Shown here in pieces: positions 5,796 through 5,848 of a stretch of DNA of 5,848 nucleotides. Numbering within the stretch: the stretch's first letter is position 1; each line of letters opens with the position of its first letter. The DNA comes from an uncultured Pseudoflavonifractor sp. GTDB taxonomy: Bacteria; Bacillota; Clostridia; Oscillospirales; Oscillospiraceae. A program made the position numbers and the translations under genes. The DNA lies in contig CAJFTA010000087.1 in assembly GCA_904419835.1 (NCBI GenBank), forward strand, positions 1-5,848. The letters run 5' to 3'. The notes beneath the pieces are model-generated. The model was not told the DNA's origin and ran no database searches. It was given only the letters and a program-made list of their open reading frames with translations.

Positions 5796-5838
5796 GGCAA
5801 AAGCCCAAGGAGGGGCGCAGCCCCGGATGGGTTTTGCC
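5796..5838 (+). repeat. Structured inverted repeat after ygeY
   Basis: GGCAAAAGCCC (5796-5806) pairs with GGGTTTTGCC (5829-5838) over 10 bp with one bulged G. Inside it GGGGC (5812-5816) pairs with GCCCC (5820-5824) over a 3-base loop. There is no trailing U-tract before the window ends, so it does not look like a classic intrinsic terminator. It may be a transcript-end structure or a dispersed repeat. Apart from this, 5752-5848 shows no gene. Confidence 0.4.
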
Positions 5839-5848
5839 GCAGTCGTAC

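Noticed and set aside
4210..5808. A 532-codon open frame on the minus strand
   Set aside because: Antisense shadow of ygeY with the same compositional signature; ygeY itself has all catalytic motifs and a proper ribosome binding site.

Overview
The window holds three complete genes of the selenium-linked purine (xanthine/urate-type) catabolic gene set of anaerobic bacteria. A molybdenum hydroxylase of the selenium-dependent xanthine dehydrogenase type lies on the minus strand. It is divergent from a two-gene plus-strand operon: 2,3-diaminopropionate ammonia-lyase (dpaL/ygeX) followed by a YgeY-type M20 metallohydrolase. Coding DNA is very G/C-rich at third codon positions, while the control region is strongly A/T-rich. 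Ribosome binding sites are strong GGAGG types 9 nt from ATG, and the dpaL promoter is a near-consensus sigma-A extended -10 promoter. Together with the protein sequences this suggests a high-GC anaerobic Firmicute of the gut Oscillospiraceae kind (Flavonifractor/Lawsonibacter/Oscillibacter-like). The taxon is an inference and was not tested.

Layout. Positions 1-261 contain no gene but are dense in inverted repeats. These include a perfect 13-bp stem hairpin (180-209), a near-perfect 26-bp palindrome (217-242), a 10-bp stem hairpin (44-67), and imperfect inverted ends (1-16 and 202-217) that resemble a small miniature-element-like repeat. The two hairpins nearest the xdh stop codon probably end its transcription. 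Positions 262-2820 (minus) are xdh. Positions 2821-3074 are the divergent control region, with a convincing promoter for dpaL, a weaker candidate for xdh, several AT-rich palindromes, and an inverted repeat that exactly brackets the dpaL -10 box. dpaL is 3075-4310 and ygeY is 4360-5751, separated by 49 bp and probably co-transcribed. The last 97 bp hold no gene but have a structured inverted repeat.

How the genes may work together. The hydroxylase would oxidise a purine or related heterocycle and pass electrons through its two [2Fe-2S] clusters; it has no FAD domain, so a partner flavoprotein is expected elsewhere. The hydrolase and the PLP-dependent lyase would act downstream, on ring-opened ureido or amino acid products, with DpaL releasing pyruvate and ammonia. 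The same families sit together in the E. coli ygeW-ygeX-ygeY-hyuA-ygfK-ssnA-xdhD region and in urate-degrading gut anaerobes. The gene set is therefore known. What is less ordinary here is the divergent arrangement, the enlarged YgeY, and the repeat and palindrome architecture between and beside the genes.

Very long open frames antisense to all three genes are by-products of the G/C-rich third positions and are not annotated.
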